Shown: piece after piece, positions 1 to 12,280 of the stretch
Layout of the letters: every line of letters starts with the position of its first letter
How positions within the stretch are numbered: position 1 is the first letter of the stretch
NCBI RefSeq assembly: GCF_024166365.1
Contig: NC_064822.1
Coordinates: 142,172,823 to 142,236,822, forward strand
Reading direction: 5' to 3'
DNA length: 64,000 bases
Source of the DNA: Elephas maximus indicus
Lineage: Eukaryota; Chordata; Mammalia; Proboscidea; Elephantidae
Made by a program: the position numbers and the translations under genes
The notes under the pieces: generated by a model
The model's database searches: none
The model's input: only the letters and a program-made list of their open reading frames with translations
Told to the model about the DNA's origin: nothing

Positions 1-1189
1 TAAGTATTTCATTTTACACTTAATTTTTTTGACAATTTTCCTATGTACATTATCTCAGTTGAACATGCACACTCAGACACACAGAGACCACACCCACACA
101 CACAGAATGTAAAGCATGGAATATCGCAGAAAAGACTGTGTATCAGGCAACATTCACCTTTGTAACCAAAGGATTTCATTAGCAAGATAGAGCAAATGGA
201 TAGTTAATGATCATTAATGGACTTTGCTCTGAATGCTGCTTATATCAACAAGGTGAAGGGCAATCAATAAAGCTATTATGTTTGCTGGAAATACATGGTC
301 CTAGTTTGAAGATAAGAATTTGGCTCTCTGGATATTTTCTTCTCAGAGAGTGTTAGCACTGGGAGTCATGACCAACTTAATAAGCCAGAAGAGAGTAAGT
401 GGTAATCCTAAGGGATCAGTGAATATCTACTTTACTTTTTATATGGATACTCTCCTGGAGAGCTCTATAGACACTTTTATTTGGATCTGAAGTATTTACA
501 TGTCAAATCCTTTTTTAACAGAGGACAAGTAACAATAATAACTATCATTCTGTGAGCATGCATGGGTAATGTATTGGAAGAAGAATAAAGCTCTATCTTT
601 GTTGTATTAATTTGATTAAACACACACTACAAGTGCTCCACCAAAGATTCAAAATCCAAAGTGTCTCTTATCTAGTTACAGATAGGTTAGACTGGTGGTT
701 GAACCTTGAAAAATCTAGGTTGAAAATGATCTAGTATTAAAATGTAAATTTTGCATTTCAATGGAATATTACCTCTTCATATGGATTCCCAAACCTGTCT
801 GTAGCTTAAAAAAAGGTTTAATTTAAAAAACAAAAATGTTTATGGAAATGAAGTCTTGTGCTACAAAGCAACTGTCTTCAAGAAACTCACTGTTATCATT
901 ATTTTTACCCACTTATTTTCATAAAAAACTAGTTCTCAGATTCTGCATACAGATAGCTTTATGTAAAATATATAAACATTTGTCCAAATTGGTACAGAAA
1001 TTGCATAAATATGGCAAATTAAGATTGCATTTACAGCTGTGCATGTACAATGCTGTGCAAATTATCACAAAATTACAATTTTAAAAATTATTCAAAGCGG
1101 TATCCAAGCAATTAGTGAAAAAATACCCATGCATAATTTAAATATCAGTTTCAAAACAAAATTTAAAATGTCTTCAGTAAAAGTTCACA
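1..1189. other. Downstream flank, nothing identified
   Basis: AT-rich sequence past the likely 3' end. A short CA/GA-rich patch lies at about 66-110. I saw no gene, SINE or LINE copy and no convincing open frame. Confidence 0.5.
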
Positions 1190-3266
1190 CATTTAAAATA
1201 GTTTTATTCATTTTATTTGTATATGTCAAAATACATTTTTATTTTCAAAATAGTGGGTTTTGCAACTAGTTTCATGCAGAAACAAGGTCTGCTCAATACT
1301 ACCAATAAAATCAATATAGCACAGTAGCTGTTCAGTTTTAGATACAAAGAATAAATAACCTAAGTACAAAACACTAAAATATTAGAAACATGTATTTAAT
1401 CATTCTTCACAGGCATCCAAACTTCACAAATATAATTCTTAGCATGCCTAACTGTTGTGCAACCAAAACATGTTGCAGTCATTCAAACTGATCAATTATC
1501 TGTATATTTTACCTCTGCAATAAGACCATGGAAATTCTCTATATTCAGACCCACCATTCATACAATCCAAATAAAACCAAAAATAAAACTTCCACAACTA
1601 TCCTTGTACCTTTAAAAATCAAGAATCCTGAGCTTGGTAGTAAGAGCATAACCTTATATCTTCATAAAACCAATCAGGAGAAAGAGGATTTAAAATCCTG
1701 CTTACCAAAACACCCTTACCCAACCCTCAAGTAATCTAATGTAGGCAGTAGAACACAATGACCTTTTAAAATGAAGGGGTACAAATTCACATTTAATACA
1801 GTATACAATACAATCAATAATACAATTAGCTACTTTAAGCTTTACAATGTACAATTTATTCAAATGGCTGAACTGTTCAGTGGTTTTTAAGGAGACAGTT
1901 ATGTGCCAGAAAGATGTAATATTTTTTGCATGGTTTAATGAAAATATAAAAGCTATTTGTCCAAATAAAAGCCATCTTCACTATGTACTCGGTTTTGCTT
2001 TTTAAAAAGGCCACTGAAATGTATAAAATGGTCTGAACATGATGGTGGTATCAAAGTTGATGCCTCTTCACATGGCAATAACAGTGCATTTAACATTAAC
2101 TCCCAGGTTAAATCTGCAAATGATTTCATAGCATTACTTTGGCTAGCACAACAGTTTTAGACAGCACTCAGATAAATACAGGTATGTGAAATGTGAACTA
2201 ATTATCTTATGCAACTTTAATTACGGCTGAATACTATCAAATGAAAACTGGAAATAAAAGTAAAAGCACTTTACAGTAGAAATCTTTTGTAAAGGTAGGG
2301 CTCCATATAATGTATAACTTTTAAAGACTTTACATCACATTGTTCGCAAGTTTTGTTTTTAACACTATTATGGAGTAGCCTACTTTGCACTAACAGACGT
2401 GTGAAATAAGGAAATAGTCAAGCATGCCATGTGGTGATCTAAAAATCAAAACAATACACTTATTTATATATACAGCATCACTCAGTACCTGCTAAAACGA
2501 ATGTGAAGATTACAGAATCTAACATCTTATACTACAATAATAATAATAAAAAAGTGACCAATGAAGGCAGAAAATAGGACTTAAAAGAATCTAATTTCAA
2601 TTGACTTTAAAGCATTCATATAAGAAATAAATGCATATTGCACAAACAGTGAAAGCAAACGTTCCACCAAGCAATTCAGTTTCAGGTGGGAGACAACACA
2701 GCACTAGCTAATACATTTATTTCAGAAGAGCAGGTGTTCTTTTCTGTAAATGAAAAAGTTGTGAAAACATAGAAATGTCTGCCACATGAAGAGTTAGAAG
2801 GAAAAAATACAAACCCAAGCTTAAGATGTAAAGCAAAAAAATTAAATATAGAAAAACTGGAAACCGTGGCACATCAAAAAATGTTGAATAACTGTCTTCT
2901 GTGAGAGCTGAAAGTTCTTGTTGACACAAAAGTATTTATGTACAACTAAGGCTTACTGGTTAAATATCTGAGGCATATCTGGCCTTGAACACTTTCCTTA
3001 TATGCTGGAGCTGTAAACAAGTTTTCTCAGTCATTTAAAAAAAAAAAAATCTTCTCAGCAGCTGCATTAACATGAAACAATGGTCTTGATTTAAAAAAAA
3101 AACAAAAACCCAAAATTAAACAAAACAAAACCCTAGATAAGAGGGCATTTGGCAGGATATCCGAAAATGACAGTCTCCAAGGATTCTTCCCAGGTTTCCA
3201 GTGACTGCCATTTATGGTCCACTGGGTTACTAATATGTGCAATTCCATGACTTGCTGCTTTTTTAT
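1190..3266 (-). other. PPP1R12A: PPP1R12A 3' UTR
   Basis: The stretch after the stop codon is AT-rich and free of the SINE, L1, L2 and MIR copies that crowd the introns, as expected for a conserved 3' UTR. Human PPP1R12A has a 3' UTR of about 2 kb, which would end near 1190-1250. No coding segment was seen here. Short AATAAA-like signals elsewhere (for example 1855-1860 and around 2714-2719) could give shorter ends. Confidence 0.7.
1203..1243 (-). terminator. Cluster of AATAAA poly(A) signals
   Basis: Three AATAAA hexamers on the minus strand at 1203-1208, 1212-1217 and 1238-1243 lie about 2.05 kb past the stop. A GU-rich stretch (AAATGTGTGAAC at about 1183-1194 on the minus strand) follows, as expected just downstream of a cleavage site. 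This is the best candidate for the distal PPP1R12A 3' end. Confidence 0.55.
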
Positions 3267-3353
3267 TTATTTGGAAAGTTTGCTTATAACTCTGATCAAG
3301 GCCCCATTTTCATCCTTTAGCCTCTGGTTGTCTGCCTTTAGATCTGGTAACAT
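3267..3353 (-). CDS. PPP1R12A: PPP1R12A last coding exon: leucine zipper and stop (1003-1030)
   Basis: 28 codons, MLPDLKADNQRLKDENGALI then RVISKLSK, followed by TAA at 3267-3269. The acceptor is CTCATAG before ATG. This is the C-terminal leucine zipper through which MYPT1 binds cGMP-dependent protein kinase I alpha, linking nitric oxide signalling to smooth muscle relaxation. If a preceding exon whose length is not a multiple of three were included, this zipper would be read out of frame. Confidence 0.97.
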   Translation of the reverse strand: MLPDLKADNQRLKDENGALIRVISKLSK

Positions 3354-3874
3354 CTATGAGGGGAAAAATAGAAGAATCTTTTACTTCAATAAAAAGATAA
3401 AATATTACTATTAACAAACATTATATTTCACTACAAGATGCATGAATGAGATTTGTCAGTCATATATATTTCTAGGGGCTAAAACATGTATGAGAAAAAA
3501 AATCAAACTTTGATATTGTGAAGCTAATTTAAAAAATAACTCACTGAAAGGTTGATTCTTTGAAAGTATCAATAAAAATTTACTAAATCACTTGATATTA
3601 TGACTCACAAACACACTGTATTAGAACAGCCAAGAAAATGAAACCTGTGTTTGTTAGGATAGGCTTAGAGGGAGTTGCTATCAGTATCTAAACAAGGCTT
3701 TTTGCTTTATGTATGTCAGAGCTAAAACCACAATACTTAACTGTTTTTCCTATAACCACAAGTCTATTTAGAAACTTTTAAGGGGGTCAGAGTTGTTCTA
3801 AATTATTAAAATTTCTTAAGGGATTCATACAGTCCCAAAGTTTAAGTGCCTAGTACAACATCTGATATAAGATA

Positions 3875-4064
3875 CCAAACTCAAACCAAACCCACTGCTG
3901 TCAAGTCGATTCTGACTCCTAGTGACCTCACAGTGTTTCCAAGGCTGTAAATCTCTACAGAAGCGGACTGCTACATCTTTCTCCCATAGAGCTGCTGGTG
4001 GTTTTGAACTGCTGACCTTTTGGTTAGCAGTTGACTGTCTTAACTACTGGACCACCAGGGCTCC
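3875..4064 (-). mobile_element. AfroSINE
   Basis: Minus-strand copy: the tail-side sequence (ctgctgtcaagtcgattctg) is at the left and the tRNA-like head (accaccagggctcc) at the right. It has the longer internal form with 'ctacagaagcggactgctac'. It is flanked by an imperfect duplication, tgatataagata at the left and tgatataagaca at the right. Confidence 0.93.
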
Positions 4065-5166
4065 TTGATATAAGACAGGTGCTCATTAAATGGTAGCAAA
4101 GCAATTATTATTATTGGAATAGTAAAAAAATAATTTATAAGTTAGAGTAGTAAATCTGCAGTTATAAAATCATCCAAGCATTAAAAATACTGGTTAGTAT
4201 TTGAATCAAATAGAAAAAGATACCCTCACATCTTCAGAACAATGGAACTCAATTTTTTTGTGGTTTTACAACAAATTGAGAAGATAGGAATGTTACAAGT
4301 TAACTGGACTTTTTACTAAGAATGTATTCTGCCTGGTTTGCTGGGAAATGATATAGCTTAAATTTTGGACATTAAAAAATTTTGTTCTATCTCATAGGGA
4401 AAAAGGGCATTAAAAAGTATTTAGGTATACTAGAACCAGTTTAATTTAGAGAAATGTAAATAGTTATTACCTGTTTTCTTAAAGATAATTTATTCTTCCT
4501 CTTAAGAATCCAGTTTCCAAAATATCTATTCCTCCCTTTAGCTTTCAAAATGTTCTAGATTATCTTCTAGCAAACTTCTACTTACAAAACTACCCTAGGC
4601 AAAATGTTTATTTAAGGAAGAGTTTAATTCTATTGAAACCAATCAATTCTTAAGTGTTGAGAATGTTTAATTATAAAATATAATAATCTGAAGTTTACAT
4701 TAAGACTCTATAGGATTTTTTTTTTATTTATCTCTGTAATACAGAACTAAATATAAACTTAGATGGTTCCTACTGAAAATATTTTGAAAAATAGATAATA
4801 CATGTTTAATTTTCAGCTTCAAAATATACTAACTGTATGTAAAAAATATATTGCACTGTTTATGTTCCATTTTCGTTCTAATAAAAAACTTTTAAATAAT
4901 AGCCATAATTTTAAGCTCTAAAATATCTGTAGAGCCAAACAGGTATACAAGCTTTGCAAAAGTGCAGACAAGTCTTAATTCCTAAATCATTCCCTAACTT
5001 TACCGTAATTTATAAGTCTAACATTCTGAGAAGCCATGCATTATTAAATAGTTATATGGTAAGCTCCAGATACAATGGCATTAATTTGTCAAAGTGGGCT
5101 CAGACTAGGTTACTTCTACAAAAACACCCGCCTGGCTCTACCAAGAAGAAACGATGAAGCTGTAAA

Positions 5167-5301
5167 TCATAGGTTCACAGAGTGCAGTTGTCCAGAGAAC
5201 CCTGAGTGCTTAACTACCACTCTTGTTAAGGCCCTATTCTCAGTCAGCAGTTGCTCATTCAACTCTCTCAGAGTTTGAATTTGCTTTATTTGGTGCAGTT
5301 T
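5167..5301 (-). CDS. PPP1R12A: Candidate alternative leucine-zipper exon of PPP1R12A
   Basis: Behind a strong acceptor (TATGTTCTGATTCCTGTAG) comes an open segment in the phase left by the 986-1002 exon. It reads [30 protein letters not shown] and continues to TGA at 5167-5169, 44 codons in all. Leucines at positions 11, 18 and 25 are seven apart, with Leu14 and Val28 on the other core position. N-x-x-L-x-x-EN-x-AL-x-RV matches the canonical last exon (NQRLKDENGALIRV), and the shared codons differ mainly at silent positions. An internal donor (GTG then GTAGTT at 5217) could instead make an 84-nt in-frame cassette, 5218-5301. It may be a diverged terminal exon or a relic. No transcript evidence is available here. 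Confidence 0.6.
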   Translation of the reverse strand, partial: KLHQIKQIQTLRELNEQLLTENRALTRVVVKHSGFSGQLHSVNL

Positions 5302-6363
5302 CTACAGGAATCAGAACATAAAGAAATAAGAACAAAAGAAAGAAAATGGAAAACAGTACAATAAAAATAAAGAGAATCACAGGTAATGAATATAAGAAGA
5401 AAAAAAATAAAGTTTTAAAAGAATATTCCAAGAAATTTAGAAAAGTAAACAGTATATTCCTAAAATTCCATTTCAAACAAAACAGTACATAAGCAAATAA
5501 TACCCAAAAGATTTGTTCCCAATCTTCAAAACCATCCAAAAAAAATAGTTTGATAATGAACCAAACAATTCTATAATAAAACATTTACATATTGAAGTTC
5601 AAATTCTATGGGCACAATTTCCTATGCATTAGTTCATTAATTCATAATGGAATAAAGAGGTTTTATACAAGACAATGTGGTAAGAGGTAATCATTTAATT
5701 ATGCCTTTTTTTCTCTGCAAAGTGTTCCTTTCCACATTCAAAACAAACTATCTCCACAGGTAATACAGAGGCCAATAATATATAGCTCTTCCTGTGTACT
5801 CCTCTAATGTCCTTTCTTTTCAGAGGAGAACACTTACCTTATATCGATCCCCCTATTTACTCTCCAAAAAACATAGGAAAAATATGTGGAAATATAAACA
5901 ATAAAAAATAACTTTAAAATACTACTTAGCTTAGCAATTCTACCTAAGACAGGTTCTGCTAGTTTGCTGCTTTTTAAAAGAAAACATAGGAAATATATTT
6001 AGGATTTTGTAATAATTTTAAAACAGATCAACATCAAACGGACATTACTAATGCTAAAAGGAGAAAAGGGATAGAATGATTGGTAACAAAAATGAGACAA
6101 AAATCCCAAATCTTGTATCATCCCTATTGTCTAATTTCTTCTACATGTGAACTTCAAAAGTGCTACACAAATTATCAAAATGATTTGAGTTTCAAATCCT
6201 CTCCCAACTCACAGCTCACCTAAAATCAGAACTTAAGAAGCAGAAGATACAGATAATTTACAAATTAGGCAATCAACTTTGAGAACAATTAAGGTAAACA
6301 TAGCATTATAGAATTTAAATTAATACACAGCACTCTCTCTTATAAACAGCATGGTTTACTTAC

Positions 6364-6414
6364 TTTGAGCTCTTCTTCCATTTCAGATATTCTTCTTTCT
6401 AGAGCTCTTCGTTC
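6364..6414 (-). CDS. PPP1R12A: PPP1R12A penultimate constitutive exon (986-1002)
   Basis: 17 codons, ERRALERRISEMEEELK, in phase 0 at both ends. The acceptor is TTGACTAG and the donor is AAA followed by GTAAGT. In vertebrates a short alternative exon between this exon and the last decides leucine-zipper-positive versus -negative MYPT1. It was not located with confidence in the 3 kb intron that follows. Confidence 0.95.
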
Positions 6415-7774
6415 CTAGTCAATACAAGGTACTAGTATTAATTATAAAATTATTACATTCTTAAATTTTCTTCTATATTGTGAAACTGTGATACTTTAGA
6501 ATCATTGATCAAATCAGGAGCAGTACAGAAAAAAGATGTGATGCCAGTGACGTGTAAAGAGCTTTCCAAAATTTGAGAGAAATAAATTTGAAGATTTGTG
6601 TTTTTGTTACTTTCTATAAACTGTTTATTTAAAGGTTTCACTTTCTGATTCTACATAACATGTTCAAACTGTATTTTTACTTCACATAAAATTTAGGAAT
6701 AAAGTAAATCAATACTCAAGACTGAAGAGTATATAGAAAAGGAAAAAAAAAAACCTCACACAAAGATGCAATTACATTACAGTGACAGAAGCAGAAAAGC
6801 AGAGAAGCAAACGTGCCTAAAATATGTGTACTTTAAAATTTCAAAAGGATCTAAGAAATTCTCATCCCCTCCACCAATATTTACTAGTCGCATATATGCA
6901 ATAAACTTTATAGCTTTGTATTTAAGTCGGTACTAGGTGTAGCATCAGTGCAGTGAAATTTAATGAAGAAGCAACTGCAACATTTATTTTAAACTATATA
7001 TCTCCTCAAAGAGTGACAGGCAAAGGCAACATACAACAGATTATTGCAGCAGGTTCTACTGTTCCCCCTTAAGTAATAAGCAGTCTAAGGTGTTATGCAA
7101 AAAGTGCAGCAGTAATTGATGTGATGTAAAACTTTGGTTAGGTCATACCGCCCAGAAGATACTGACTCTTGCCGGTCACCTTTCAGATATAAACCATTTA
7201 AATTTAGTTTAATCACACTGAAACTATTTTCAAGACATTTCTTTCCCAGATTAATAATTAATATTGATATTTAGTAAAATAGTTCATTCACTGTAAATGT
7301 TAATATTTTTAGGGTACGTGATTTTAAAAATAGATAGAATCCTACTCAGTCTCTTAAGTACCATGTTATTCTAATATTGGCATGCTTAAACATTATTACA
7401 TATACAAAGATGTCATTTTCTATACATACCCTTTCCTTTCTCCTCGTTAATAATATAGCCATGACAAATTCACATAAATCATTGCATTTCTCAAAATACT
7501 AGCATAGATAGTATCATATTTGATACTTTTAACTTTGTGAGGTTTCAGAAATAGCTTATTTCCTGACTGACAAATAACCCCTACTAGCCTTATTTTATTA
7601 GGTTTCTTCAAGATTTTTAACTACGTAGTGGTAAAGTAAGGCAAGAATATTACACCAAATTGACCAATATCCTATTGGCTCAATGACATCTATTTGACAA
7701 CTGTAAAACTGCAGGTAGTTTCTGATGTTTGGCCAATTCATTAACATTAAAAAAACATATGTTTAAAATACATG

Positions 7775-7870
7775 TACATTGCTTAGCCCAGTGCCTGCCT
7801 GGTACACAGACAGTGCTGGAAAAAAATCAGCATTTTTATTAATGGTTTTATTAATAATACCATTATTATC
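7775..7870 (+). repeat. MIR 3' part
   Basis: The segment 'gcttagcccagtgcctgcc' followed by 'tggtacacag' and a run of TATTATTATC at the end is the typical 3' half of a mammalian-wide interspersed repeat. It is diverged and ancient. Confidence 0.6.
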
Positions 7871-8503
7871 ATCTTAAATTAAAAGTACATTACTACATTG
7901 TGATTTATCTGCACCTGACAGGCAGATAAAGTGAAAATTGGGTGAAAATGTCAGAATATGAACAAGTGTGTGTATACATTTAGAAAAAAGAGAAGGGCAG
8001 ATACTACTAGGGTTGATTTTAATTCTTTTGCTATAAGAAAAAATATTCTTGAAAAGATGTGAGCACTTGTGTCTCAAAAATAAATATTCTGATTAAGTAT
8101 ATTCTATACTATCGATGTCTTTCATTTCAACCATTAGTATGACTTTATTTCTAATTTTGTTATTTCCGAATATTATGGGGATAAAATTCAACAAGTTATA
8201 TTGTGAAAAGATACAACAAGCAACATTAAACTCAATAAAATAATAAATGATTCTAAAATTTTAGCAATTAATAGCTATAGTGATAATTTTTAATGGCCCA
8301 GAATACTAATTTTAAAAACATGCTGAAATAATAATAAAGCTGGTAGCTATTGCAGGGTAGAATTTAGTAGATGATATAGGCATTAACAGACTGTAATTAT
8401 TTTTATACTGCATTTTTAAAAATAATTTCTCCTTTTTTTAGTAAAAAAAAAACAAATTGGTTATTTTAAAAATGCAAAGGGAGAAAAAGGTTTTTATATC
8501 AAC

Positions 8504-8682
8504 TAAAAAACCCAATGCCGTAGAGTCGATTCCAACTCATAGTGAGTCCATAGGATTTCAAAGGCTATAATCTCTAAGGAAGCAGACTGCCCCATCTTCC
8601 TCCCATCAAGTGGCTGATGGTTCAAACTGCCAATCGTTTGGGTTAGCAGCTGAGCTCTTAACCACTGTGCTACCAGAGCTCC
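8504..8682 (-). mobile_element. AfroSINE
   Basis: Minus-strand copy from 'aaaaaacccaatgccgtaga' at the tail side to 'gctaccagagctcc' at the head. It has the longer internal form with 'aaggaagcagactgccccat'. The B-box region (GTTCAAACTGC complement) is still visible. Confidence 0.92.
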
Positions 8683-8740
8683 TTCCACAAAACAATTAAA
8701 GGGGGAAAATGACTATTTACTCAATAAGATAAACACTTAC

Positions 8741-8788
8741 CCTTTTTTCCATTTCCAATAGTGACCTATCAGCAAATCTTTCTTGTCT
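8741..8788 (-). CDS. PPP1R12A: PPP1R12A exon: coiled coil (970-985)
   Basis: 16 codons, RQERFADRSLLEMEKR, in phase 0 at both ends. The acceptor is ATTACAG and the donor is AGG followed by GTAAGT. It continues the charged coiled coil without a break. Confidence 0.95.
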
Positions 8789-11700
8789 CTGTAATATAAT
8801 AAATTATAAAAGGGATATAAGTGCAATAAAGAATAAAGATGGGGGGCAGCGTAACACAGTAACTCCCCTTTAATGTGCATTAAAAGAAATCACACGTAAA
8901 AGTAGTTGAAACAGCAAATGTTTTATATATATATATATACACACATATGTATGTATACATATACATATTCTACCACAATTAAAGAAAATCAAAAGCTACT
9001 TAAAAAAATCACACTATTCAGATGGAGTAGTTAACACACAAGTATGAGTAAAGAAAAGAGAAAAGAGGATTTGTGTTGAAATAACAGTGAAAGAAAGGAT
9101 GTTTAGAAATAGAATGGTCTCCACAGCTCTCATCTTATGGTTTGTATATTACTTTCTTCAGGTCTTTACATAGTTTTGCTGGGGTTAGCGGTGAGTGAGA
9201 GCTGTGGAACAAAAACAAAAACATCCTAGGTTTTCCTTACATACTAAGCTCTGGCCTCTTTTCCTACACCACCAGCAGGAGTGGCTAATCTGAATGGTCA
9301 GACTGCAGAACCTTGATTAGAATGTGTTTATTACCAGACTGACTAACTTTCCATCTATGCATCCAGACCAATAAACTGGTCTTTTTGCCCTGTCCCACAG
9401 CTATCTTAATTCTGCTCAATTCTCTATGGTTTTCTTTTCTAATCACCCATGTTCCAGAACTGGTAAGAGGGCTTGTTTCTATTTTCACTTGTAAAAAGAC
9501 CTAGCTATATAGCTTTTCTTCTTGTATGACCTCAGAGCCCTCATTTTTTCTCCTGCTTGCTGTACCGTGAAAGCAGCTCAAAGTTGATAAGGCCATGAGA
9601 TTTTGGTTTAGCTTTAGTGACATGGGAAAGCCTCTGGAGTTTTAAGCTACACTGTTGTACTCTCTACCAGAGAGCTCTGCATCTGGGTGTTTGGCACAGG
9701 CCCAGTTTAAAACAAGTGGTATTTTACTTCTTATTTACCCTGACCTTTGTACATAGATCTCCTTAGGATTCCTGGCCAATCTGCCAAATATGAATTCATC
9801 AAATAGCTCATTCTGTAACAGCCAATTTACTGAGTAACCAGTTTTACCAATTCACCAAAAACTGCTTTTGACAACTTCAACAAGCATGCTCCTTTGCGGC
9901 TACTGACCACAGAGGACACTTAAAAAAATATTTCACCATTAACTAACCAAAATTTCAGTGTTAAATATGGTAATTTTTTTGGCTTATGATTGCCTTTTTC
10001 CCCCCAAGTATTTCTTTATATACTAATTTTCTCTTTTGCATTCATTTTTTGATTCTTCTTTCACAATTTCTTTTTAAGGTTAGTCTATATTAAAATTAAA
10101 AAAACAATCATGCACAGGTATCTGTACTTCTTTGTTACTTTAAATGGCTTTATGCTTTTGTATTTACTTTCTTGGGAAAAATAAAAGTTGATGTATCCCA
10201 ATTGCTTCTTGTTAAAAATCAAATTCTGAATTTGAAATATGATGGCACTGATTCAGCTAATTCTGGTTTCTTTTACAATTTAAATGTATATTTTAACTGC
10301 TAGAAATATAAAACAAAGACTGTCCTATGCCATTTGAGAATCTATAAATGAATCCTAAAAAGGTTTAAAAGGCTGAAAAATTTGTAAATGACATTCAAAA
10401 GCACCTGAAAGAAATCAGAAATAGCTAAAACAATGCTATCACATATGAATTAATACAATTTTATATGTGGGTATTTTTCAATATAGAACATTTTAGCATT
10501 TTTAATATTCATTTGCCAATTTCCTAGGTAGAAAATCAAACTCAGTTTAGTTAATATTTTTACCGAGTTATTAATATTTTTGTTAAACATTCCAGTTAAT
10601 GCTGTTAAAATCACAATCAGTAAATCTGGTGAACTGGTCATTCGACAAAGTGGTTATTCAGAGAACTGTTTTCTGGTGAACTTGTCTATTTCCCTTCTTG
10701 GAAACTACATATGGAGGAGGGTGGCTGGGCTAGGGCAGGATTCAGAGATTCTGGGATTCATTGACTAAATACTATCAAATAGACCCAAGCCTCAAGATTA
10801 ATTTCTGGGAGTATGATAATTCTCCATTGGAAAAATTCCACGCAACTATCAAAACTGCCACCACTAACACATATTCCTGAATAGCTATGTATAAGCAGTC
10901 ACTATTTAAAAAAAGAAAAAAGGATTCGCAGTAGACTTAAATACATAGTAGAAATACTCTGAAGTTGAACAAAAAGTTTAATGTTCATCAGTTTTACTTT
11001 TCTGTGTATCTCTAAAAGTTTTAAATAGCATTTACATAGTTTTTCTAAGATATCCACTAGAATTTTGGCACAGTTTCTACTGCTTTGTTACATAATAGTC
11101 GTTAACAAATGGACAGCTAAGTACAAATTCAACATATAGAACGGATTTAAAAAACCACGGGGGGGAAAAAGTATAAAAGAATGGCCAAAAGAAGTATGCA
11201 GAGTCCCATTCACAGAACTGGAGATGCCATTTTAGACCAGTGCTTTCAAGCTGGACTCTTAAGACTAAAAAAAAAAAAATCAAATCTTAAGACCAGTGCT
11301 ACGGAAATGTATTTATGTTAGAAAGCCCCACGTTAAAACTAAACAATTTTTTTTTTTAATTGTAGGATCCCTCAGAGTCTTTAAAATATAAACAGACCCT
11401 GTAAAATCTCCCAGATGTAAAATATGTAGCATTTCCCAAGTTTCTTTGATCACTAAGCTTTTTCGGGGATGGTAGGTAGGGGAAGAAAGGAGGGAACATG
11501 CCTATTATCTATCTCCCAGAATTGGTGTTCCATGAAAAAAGAGCTTGGGAAACAAATGTTCTACACATCCTAGATCATATGCACATGGTCATGAGTTTTG
11601 CTTGGGTATCCTAATTTTATTGTCTAAAATTGCCTCTTATAGGCTATTATATAGGTAGAGGAAAGAACATTAAGATGAAAGGTGTTGTGATTAAAATTAT

Positions 11701-12125
11701 CTTCCTCCAGTACTGGTATAGCAAATAACAATATCTGAATAAACAAAATATTCATAATAAATAGAAATTATTATAAAGAAATTTTTGACTATAAGTAGAT
11801 TCTGTATAGATGTTATTAATGCCTTGCTATATTTGGTATGTTGGAAATAAGCATTTAAACAAATCCTTCATGTACTACAACATAGGTTTTAAAAAGCTTA
11901 AAAATATCCTGACTTTCACTATAAGGCTATATTTTTGTATTTTTAAGTACTACAGAAAAAAATTAATGAGATTATCAGTAAGCTGCATTACCTACGAATA
12001 AGCTATTATCAGTAACTAAACTTATGGTTAGAACTAATATTAGAGAAAATGCCAGTGAAATTTTTAAAACAAGATAAGCGAGATCCATTACCTTTAGAGT
12101 AACAAAGAAAAAAAAAGGTACAAAC
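8789..12125 (-). other. PPP1R12A: PPP1R12A intron, mostly unique
   Basis: Apart from the TA/CA tract and short A/T runs, I recognise no interspersed repeat, gene or RNA in this 3.3 kb intron. A pyrimidine-rich stretch around 10010-10080 and a GGGGGG run at about 11159 are minor features. Confidence 0.55.
8919..8970. repeat. TA/CA microsatellite
   Basis: An alternating purine-pyrimidine tract: (TA)n, then CACACA and imperfect TATGTATACATA. No other function is suggested. Confidence 0.85.
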
Positions 12126-12230
12126 CTGGGTGGCCTTTTCCAATTGCAATTTAAGATCTGTTAGTTCCATGTTTGTGTCATGTAGCTGTGCCTTTAGCTT
12201 TTCATTTTCAGCCAGGATTTGTTCATAAAG
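12126..12230 (-). CDS. PPP1R12A: PPP1R12A exon: coiled coil, first part (935-969)
   Basis: 35 codons, LYEQILAENEKLKAQLHDTN then MELTDLKLQLEKATQ, with regularly spaced Leu and Ile typical of a parallel coiled coil. It is in phase 0 at both ends. The acceptor is TTTTTATAG and the donor is CAG followed by GTTTGT, which is weaker than its neighbours. This begins the C-terminal dimerisation region that ends in the leucine zipper. Confidence 0.96.
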
Positions 12231-12280
12231 CTATAAAAATTAGAGTAGAATAAGAAATTACTTTTCTGTTAACATTTTAT

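Larger units (their letters stand above)
3354..6363 (-). other. PPP1R12A: Intron before the last exon
   Basis: About 3 kb holding one AfroSINE (3875-4064), the zipper-like open segment (5167-5301) and A/T tracts. A strong but unassigned donor (AAG then GTAAGT) lies at 5835-5836 on the minus strand. The rest is AT-rich without recognised repeats. Confidence 0.7.
6415..8740 (-). other. PPP1R12A: PPP1R12A intron
   Basis: Holds a MIR fragment (about 7775-7870) and an AfroSINE (8504-8682). The remainder is AT-rich unique sequence with no gene or RNA seen. Confidence 0.6.

Noticed and set aside
4464-4500. 30-nt open exon-like segment with donor CAG|GTAATA
   Set aside because: The acceptor side (GGATTCTTAAG) lacks a pyrimidine tract and the predicted RKNKLSLRKQ has no relation to MYPT1.
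5255-5584. 109-codon open frame on the minus strand, Phe/Leu-rich
   Set aside because: A chance frame in AT-rich intron running over the acceptor of the zipper-like exon in a different frame; no domain and no homologue recognised.
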